A stretch of 9,391 nucleotides of DNA, taken from the NCBI GenBank assembly GCA_947168785.1, contig CAMVNL010000051.1, forward strand, positions 1 to 9,391. The letters are read 5' to 3'. Source of the DNA: an uncultured Clostridia bacterium (GTDB lineage: Bacteria; Bacillota; Clostridia; Oscillospirales; Acutalibacteraceae). Below the pieces are notes generated by a model. The model was not told the origin of the DNA, made no database searches, and saw only the letters and a list, made by a program, of their open reading frames with translations. How positions within the stretch are numbered: the stretch's first letter is position 1; each line of letters starts with the position of its first letter. The position numbers and the translations under genes are program-made. Shown here one piece after another: positions 5,652-9,391 of this stretch.

Positions 5652-6316
5652 TCCCTGTATTTCGCCATCATGCCGCTGAACAGGTCCTTAGTGGTGGGCG
5701 GGGTGCAGGTGATGGCGTTGGCTCCGGCGTCGATGGTCCTCTGAACGGATTCCTCCGTGTTGCCGCCGCTGGCGATGATGGGCACGTCCGGGAATTTTTC
5801 GCGGATGCTTCTGACGATCTCCGGCGTCTGCTGCGCCCCGGCCACGTTGAGGATCGACGCGCCGTGGTCCAGCCGGGACCGAATATCCGTATCCTCTTTG
5901 ATGACGGTGATGATCACGGGGATATCCACCGCGGCCGCCACGTCGTAAAGGTTGTCGTCAGAGATCGGGGCGTTGAGCACCACGCCCATGGCGCCCTGCA
6001 TTTCCACGTCCTTGGCAAGGGAGACGGTGCGCGCCCCTTTGGTGGTGCCGCCGCCCACCCCGGCGAACACCGGGATATAGGACGCCTTGATAATGGCGTC
6101 GCTGATGGCCTGCTGCGGCGTGAAGGGATAGACCGCGAACACCGCGTCGGCGTCGCAGTTGCGGATGATGGCAAGGTCGGTGGTGAACACCAGCGACTTG
6201 ATCCGCCGCCCGTAGATCACGATGCCGCTGGCGGAAAAACACGCCTTGGGCATGGGCAGGATATTGTGCCGCAAGGGACTATTCACCTGCGGCGCGATTT
6301 TTTTCTGCTGTTCCAT
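5645..6316 (-). CDS. Uncharacterised TIM-barrel-like protein of a type often labelled 'hydrolase' in Clostridia
   Basis: The 223-residue product shows repeated strand-helix units with Gly-rich strand ends, as in small phosphate-binding TIM barrels: KSLVFTTDLAII (40-51), IPVFAGVGGGTTKG (81-94), GAMGVVLNAP (108-117), DIPVIITV (131-138), GASILNVAGA (152-161) and PIIASGGNTEESV (179-191), ending in GANAITCTPPTT (198-209). The IIASGG strand followed by a helix resembles the phosphate-binding end of the barrel in related synthases and aldolases. Close relatives, as I remember them from clostridial genomes, carry only generic names. No catalytic residue can be assigned. ATG at 6316 is preceded by AAGGGG and an extended -10 promoter. 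It follows the sialate lyase family gene but is not NanE by motif. Function unknown. Confidence 0.8.
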   Translation of the reverse strand: MEQQKKIAPQVNSPLRHNILPMPKACFSASGIVIYGRRIKSLVFTTDLAIIRNCDADAVFAVYPFTPQQAISDAIIKASYIPVFAGVGGGTTKGARTVSLAKDVEMQGAMGVVLNAPISDDNLYDVAAAVDIPVIITVIKEDTDIRSRLDHGASILNVAGAQQTPEIVRSIREKFPDVPIIASGGNTEESVQRTIDAGANAITCTPPTTKDLFSGMMAKYREL

Positions 6317-6339
6317 GTCGTCAGCCCCTTTTTTCTTTT

Positions 6340-6348
6340 ATTATACCA
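6340..6348 (-). promoter_or_regulatory. Extended -10 promoter of the TIM-barrel gene
   Basis: On the minus strand TGGTATAAT (6348-6340) is a perfect -10 with the extended TG motif, 24 bases before the ATG at 6316. The -35 region at 17 bases spacing is poor (ATCCCT), which fits dependence on the extended -10. The leader would be only about 15 to 20 bases. The promoter lies just downstream of heptamer array D. Confidence 0.7.
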
Positions 6349-6386
6349 AAAAAAACTGAAACAGGGATGAAATGATTGCGAATAAC

Positions 6387-6472
6387 AGGTTTGAGGTTCA
6401 AGGTTTGAGGTTTAAGGTTGCAGATACCAGACAACACCCTTCACCTCACACCTCACACCTCACACCTCAAAC
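6387..6472. repeat. Heptamer array D: inverted period-7 arms with a short loop
   Basis: The left arm (6387-6421) is AGGTTTG, AGGTTCA, AGGTTTG, AGGTTTA and AGGTTGC. The right arm (6436-6470) is ACCCTTC, ACCTCAC three times, then ACCTCAA. Aligned inversely, about 23 of 31 positions match, and several mismatches become G-U pairs in minus-strand RNA. The loop is about 14 bases, with no internal hairpins, unlike arrays A and C. The right arm overlaps the stop codon of the sialate lyase family gene (TGA at 6469-6467, within the heptamer TTTGAGG), so the array is the immediate 3' end of that transcript and might act in transcript folding or termination. Confidence 0.93.
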
Positions 6473-7336
6473 ATTCTCCTCATACACCGCGATGAGGCGC
6501 CGCTTCTGCTCCGCCGTCAGGGGAGCGAAGGGCTTGCGGCACTCGCCGAGGGAAAGGCCGAGGTGGTTGCAGATCGTTTTGCAGGAGGGCATGACGCCGT
6601 ATTTCAGCAGCTCGGCGATCACGTTGTTGGCCCGGCGCTGTTCCGCCTGCGCCGCCGCCAGATCCCCGGCGCGGAAGTACTTTTCAATGGCGATATATTT
6701 TTCCGCCATGAAGTTGTAGGTGCTGCCGATGCCGCCGTCCGCCCCGGCGACAAGGCCTGAAAGGAACATTTCATCGTAGCCGTTGAAGATCACCGCGTCG
6801 CTGCGGAAGGCCTTCAGCCGTTCCAGCATGAAGAAGTCGGAGCTGGTGTGCTTCACGCCGAGAAAACGCGGATCGGAGAGGAACTCCGTGAACTGCTCCG
6901 TGGTCAGCTTGACCCCCGCCGCCGTGAAGTTATAGATGAGCACCGGCAGACCGGCCTCCGCCAGGGCGAAGTAGTAGCTCTTGATCTCGTCAAACGAAAA
7001 GCCGTAATAGAAGGGCGGCACGCTGCTGATGGCGTCGGCGCCGGCGTCTTTGGCGTGGCGGGCCAGGTCCATGGCCAGGTCCTGACCGATGCAGCCCACG
7101 TGGGCGATGATCGCGGCTTTGCCGCCTGCCTCCTTGCAGACCGTCTCCAGCACCTTTTTCCGTTCCTCATGGCTCAGCAGGAAGGCCTCCGACGTGGAGC
7201 CGCAGACGTAAAACCCGTTGACGCCCTTATCCAGATTGAACCGCACCAGCTCCCGCAGCGCGTCGTAGTTGACCGCGCCGGAGGCGTCAAAGGGAGTGAG
7301 CAGCGCCGGGAAAACCCCGTGAAACAGTTCGTGCAT
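6467..7336 (-). CDS. nanA: N-acetylneuraminate lyase family aldolase
   Basis: The family cleaves sialic acid to N-acetylmannosamine and pyruvate through a Schiff base in a TIM barrel (DapA/NanA superfamily). In the 289 residues I place GSTSEAF (46-52), the pyruvate-binding motif; Tyr135 in IYNFTAAGVKLT; the Schiff-base Lys162 in GVKHTSSD; and FNGYDEMFLSGLVAGADGGIGSTYN (184-208; key residues NGYDE and GADGGIGSTYN), which is characteristic of neuraminate lyases over dihydrodipicolinate synthases. The second glycine of the usual GSTGE is Ser49 here. ATG at 7336 has AAAGGAGA 8 bases upstream, and a good promoter precedes it. No other sialic acid genes are in the window, so the physiological substrate could be another 2-keto acid. 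Array D begins at its stop codon. Confidence 0.88.
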   Translation of the reverse strand: MHELFHGVFPALLTPFDASGAVNYDALRELVRFNLDKGVNGFYVCGSTSEAFLLSHEERKKVLETVCKEAGGKAAIIAHVGCIGQDLAMDLARHAKDAGADAISSVPPFYYGFSFDEIKSYYFALAEAGLPVLIYNFTAAGVKLTTEQFTEFLSDPRFLGVKHTSSDFFMLERLKAFRSDAVIFNGYDEMFLSGLVAGADGGIGSTYNFMAEKYIAIEKYFRAGDLAAAQAEQRRANNVIAELLKYGVMPSCKTICNHLGLSLGECRKPFAPLTAEQKRRLIAVYEENV

Positions 7337-7369
7337 GACAGTAATCTCCTTTTGATTGATTCCTGCTCC

Positions 7370-7398
7370 ATTCTACCCTATCGTCGTGAAAAGGTCAA
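7370..7398 (-). promoter_or_regulatory. Promoter of the sialate lyase family gene
   Basis: On the minus strand TTGACC (7398-7393) and TAGAAT (7375-7370) are each one base from consensus and are separated by exactly 17 bases. Transcription would start near 7363, giving a leader of about 27 bases that contains the ribosome binding site. The stretch between this promoter and the terminator at 7508 shows nothing I can name. Confidence 0.85.
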
Positions 7399-7507
7399 GG
7401 CGAAACGGGATAAAAAACGCACGGATCGCGATAAGGGCCTGCGCTCTCTCCGGCTGCGCAATGCGAATCCCTCCTGCCGGCCTCGCCGCTTTCCTTGATG
7501 AACCGTG

Positions 7508-7541
7508 AAAAAAATCCCCGCGGCAGCCTGTGCCGCAGGGG
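7508..7541 (-). terminator. Rho-independent terminator of the SDR gene
   Basis: On the minus strand CCCC, a bulged T, then GCGGCA pairs with TGCCGC and GGGG: ten base pairs, a 5-base loop and one bulge (7516-7525 with 7531-7541), followed by ATTTTTTT. It begins 18 bases after the SDR stop codon and separates that gene from the sialate lyase family unit, which has its own promoter. Confidence 0.93.
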
Positions 7542-7559
7542 AAACGACGTTTTTTCCGT

Positions 7560-8915
7560 TCACTCGTCTTCTTTTGCCTGTTTTTTCTGTTCCTTCGCCC
7601 GGAGCTTTTCTTCCTTCATGCGCTGTTTTTCCTCTTTTGCGCGCAGCTTCTCCTCTTCCTCCCGCATGGATTCCATATCCTCGCGGCGGCGCTCCTCGGC
7701 CCTGGCGATGCGCTTTTCCTGCTTTTCCAGCGCCTTGGCGGCTTCCTCCGCCCTGACGCGCTCCTCTTCGGCCTTCAGGCGTTCTTCCTCCGCCTTTTCA
7801 TACTCCCGGAACACCCGCTGCTGGGCCTCCTTGGCCCGCTCTTCCGCTTCTTTTGCCCGCCGGGCGGCCTCCTCGGCCCGTTGCAGCGCCTCCTGTTCCT
7901 GCTTCGCGTGCAGCTCCTTCTGGCGTTCCTCCTCGCCCTTCAGCCACTCGATGGTGTCCTTCAGGCTCTCTTCCAGCGGACGGGGCGAATACCCCAGCTC
8001 CCGCTGGGCCTTGGCGTAGGAGAAGTTGCAGTTGGAGCAAAGCTTGCGGATGGCGTAGCGGGTGAACAGGGGCGTTTCGTCCGACGCCTTGTAATAGACC
8101 TCCATCACGGGGGCGGCCATGTCGATGAGCCGTTTGCCCAGTTTGAAGCGCGGCGGTTTGTTGCCGCTGGCCTTTGCCAGCGTGCGGATGAACTCATCCA
8201 CGGTGCAGGACTTGTTGCAGAGGATATAGACCTCTCCCGCGCCGCCTTTATCGCCCGCCGCCACGGTTCCCTTGGCCACGTCCCGCACGTCCACGAAGTT
8301 GTAGCCGCCGAAGGTCATGGTGATGGGAAACTTGCCCGTGGAGAACATGCGGATCATACTGCCCACGCTTGACACCTTGAAATCGTAGGGGCCCATGCAG
8401 GCGCTGGGCTGGCAGACCACCGTCTCCAGCACGCCGGGCTTGTTGGCGTCCAGCACCAGCTGGGTGGCCTCCGCCTTGGTCTTGGCGTAGGTGCCCTCCA
8501 GCTTGTCGGGATCGTAGTGGTAGACCTCCGTCATCTCCTGATTGTCCGGCAGGGGAACGTAGGTATCCACCGAGGACATATACACCACGCGCTTCACGCC
8601 GCACTTGCGGGCGGCCCGCAGCACGTTTTTGGTGCCGTTGACGTTGATGTTGTAGACGTGCTCCTCATGGCCGGGCTTGATCTCCACGCATCCGGCGATG
8701 TGATAGACGATCTCCACGCCCTCAAAGGCCCGGATCAGGGACTCGTAGTCCGTGATATCGCCCTTGACCTTTTCGCAGCGCATCCCTTCAAAAATACCCG
8801 GGTCCTTCCGCAGAATGATCCGCACGTCGCGGTCGTCGTAATTCTGCAGCTCCTTCAGCAGGGCAAAGCCCACGTGGCCCGTGGCCCCCGTCATACAGCA
8901 AAGTTTTTTGTTCAC
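7560..8915 (-). CDS. Extended SDR (NAD-dependent epimerase/dehydratase family) with long charged helical tail
   Basis: I choose GTG at 8915 (451 aa) because GGAGAG lies 6 bases upstream and the Rossmann strand follows at once, as usual in this family; the TTG at 8966 has no such support. Cofactor motif GATGHVG is at 10-16. The catalytic set is Ser114/Ser115 (YMSSVD) with Tyr143 and Lys147 (YAKTK). ACxVxxKPG-like HIAGCVEIKPG (72-82) and the general course resemble 3-beta-hydroxysteroid dehydrogenase and dihydroflavonol reductase-like SDRs acting on ketones or sugars. The core ends near residue 327. Residues 328-451 are almost only Glu, Lys, Arg, Ala and Gln, a predicted coiled coil or single charged helix not normal for the family. 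Substrate unknown. A REP-like element lies upstream and a terminator downstream, so it is probably monocistronic. Confidence 0.9.
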   Translation of the reverse strand: MNKKLCCMTGATGHVGFALLKELQNYDDRDVRIILRKDPGIFEGMRCEKVKGDITDYESLIRAFEGVEIVYHIAGCVEIKPGHEEHVYNINVNGTKNVLRAARKCGVKRVVYMSSVDTYVPLPDNQEMTEVYHYDPDKLEGTYAKTKAEATQLVLDANKPGVLETVVCQPSACMGPYDFKVSSVGSMIRMFSTGKFPITMTFGGYNFVDVRDVAKGTVAAGDKGGAGEVYILCNKSCTVDEFIRTLAKASGNKPPRFKLGKRLIDMAAPVMEVYYKASDETPLFTRYAIRKLCSNCNFSYAKAQRELGYSPRPLEESLKDTIEWLKGEEERQKELHAKQEQEALQRAEEAARRAKEAEERAKEAQQRVFREYEKAEEERLKAEEERVRAEEAAKALEKQEKRIARAEERRREDMESMREEEEKLRAKEEKQRMKEEKLRAKEQKKQAKEDE

Positions 8916-8973
8916 ACCGATCTCTCCAATAAAAATATTTCCTTTCAGTTTATTTTCTCTTCCCAAATATCGT

Positions 8974-9094
8974 AGCGCGGCACCTCAGTGCCGCTTTTCA
9001 CGCAAACAAGTGTTGCAAAAGAACGTATGGTGCTTCCCGGCGTTTTCAGATAGAATGTAACCCTTGCGCCATAGCGGCACTGAGGTGCCGCGCT
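8974..9094. repeat. REP-like pair: two inverted hairpins 77 bases apart
   Basis: A 22-base arm at 8974-8995 is repeated perfectly in inverse orientation at 9073-9094. Each arm is itself a hairpin, GCGGCAC and GTGCCGC around a 4-base loop (CTCA or TGAG). The 77-base spacer (8996-9072) has no ORF. The layout, extragenic palindromes in inverted pairs, is that of REP/BIME-type elements, known to be moved by RAYT transposases in other bacteria. It lies between the glycerate kinase stop and the SDR start, where it could also act as a terminator or mRNA stabiliser. No transposase is in the window. Confidence 0.88.
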
Positions 9095-9121
9095 GCCGTA
9101 CAAAAACGCCCGGCGTGATCG

Positions 9122-9391
9122 TTATTCCGTCAACACAAACGTCAGATCGTTCACGTTCGTCCCGGTTGGCCCGGTGACGATCAGCGTATCGGCGGCTTGC
9201 AGCGCGTGGTAGGAGTCGTTCTCTTCCAGCGCCGCCTCCGGCGAGACGCCGGCGTTTTGCATGGACTGATACGTTTTGCCGTCCGCGTAGCCGCCCGCGG
9301 CGTCGGTGGGGCCGTCCGTTCCGTCGGAGCCCACGGAACAGAAGGCGATCCCCTCCCGGCCTTTCAGGGTGATGGCCGCCGTCAGCGCCAT
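9122..9391 (-). CDS. Glycerate 2-kinase, MOFRL family (C-terminal part only)
   Basis: Only the last 89 residues are inside the window; the first ATG visible at the edge is probably internal. The fragment carries the family's signature GSDGTDGPTDAAG (21-33), NDSYHAL (58-64) and TGPTGTNVNDL (73-83), all in the C-terminal MOFRL domain of type 2 glycerate kinases (GckA/TtuD type). These enzymes phosphorylate D-glycerate with ATP, normally to 2-phosphoglycerate, and link tartronate, hydroxypyruvate or serine breakdown to glycolysis. The gene is read in the same direction as the rest, ends in TAA, and is followed by a weak ACGC/GCGT hairpin with five T's and then the REP-like pair. The N-terminal domain cannot be checked here. 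Confidence 0.92.
   Translation of the reverse strand: MALTAAITLKGREGIAFCSVGSDGTDGPTDAAGGYADGKTYQSMQNAGVSPEAALEENDSYHALQAADTLIVTGPTGTNVNDLTFVLTE

Noticed and set aside
7495..8372. Plus-strand frames rich in Ser/Phe/Leu opposite the SDR tail
   Set aside because: They are the complement of Glu/Lys-rich codons and only look like hydrophobic or low-complexity proteins.
8913..8966. Upstream TTG start for the SDR gene
   Set aside because: It would add 17 residues before the Rossmann strand and has no ribosome binding site; GTG at 8915 has GGAGAG at good spacing.
9102..9116. Terminator of the glycerate kinase gene
   Set aside because: The minus strand has ACGC/GCGT followed by five T's, but the stem is only four base pairs, too short to call without transcript data.

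Overview
The window looks like a chromosomal segment of an uncultured-type Clostridia (Firmicutes) bacterium. It is GC-rich, with strong AGGAGG-like ribosome binding sites, TTGACA/TATAAT-type promoters, rho-independent terminators with clear T-runs, and a lysine riboswitch of the Firmicutes type. Every gene I can support lies on the minus strand, so transcription runs from right to left.

In transcription order the genes are: the C-terminal end of a MOFRL-type glycerate kinase (9391-9122); an extended SDR (NAD(P)-dependent epimerase/reductase) with an unusual 124-residue charged helical tail (8915-7560), closed by a good terminator; an N-acetylneuraminate lyase family aldolase with its own promoter (7336-6467); an uncharacterised TIM-barrel-like protein with an extended -10 promoter (6316-5645); endonuclease IV (5401-4565); a ThuA family protein (4473-3745); and a three-gene polar amino acid ABC importer made of lipoprotein receptor (3049-2168), permease (1969-1157) and ATPase (1160-423). 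A consensus promoter at 3519-3491 is followed by a complete lysine riboswitch (3464-3299) and an intrinsic terminator (3277-3248). This identifies the importer as a lysine-repressed system, most simply a lysine transporter. The last 420 bases hold a strong terminator, inverted repeats and a doubtful small ORF.

The most unusual content is between the genes. Four intergenic regions (1989-2110, 3544-3746, 5434-5626, 6387-6472) carry tandem arrays with a strict 7-base period. Each locus uses its own heptamer. At three loci the array forms two inverted, mutually complementary arms that fold into a long stem, and at two of these the arms enclose three smaller hairpins, the first sharing the core AGCCCT(G)CCGGGC. 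The fourth locus joins two different heptamer families head to head with no spacer. Three arrays abut or lie close behind a stop codon. Separate from these are a roughly 160-base imperfect palindrome in the lysine operon leader and a REP-like pair of inverted hairpins between the glycerate kinase and SDR genes.

The catabolic and repair genes do not form an obvious single pathway. Several have their own promoter or an intervening array, so I read this as neighbouring small transcription units, not one operon.
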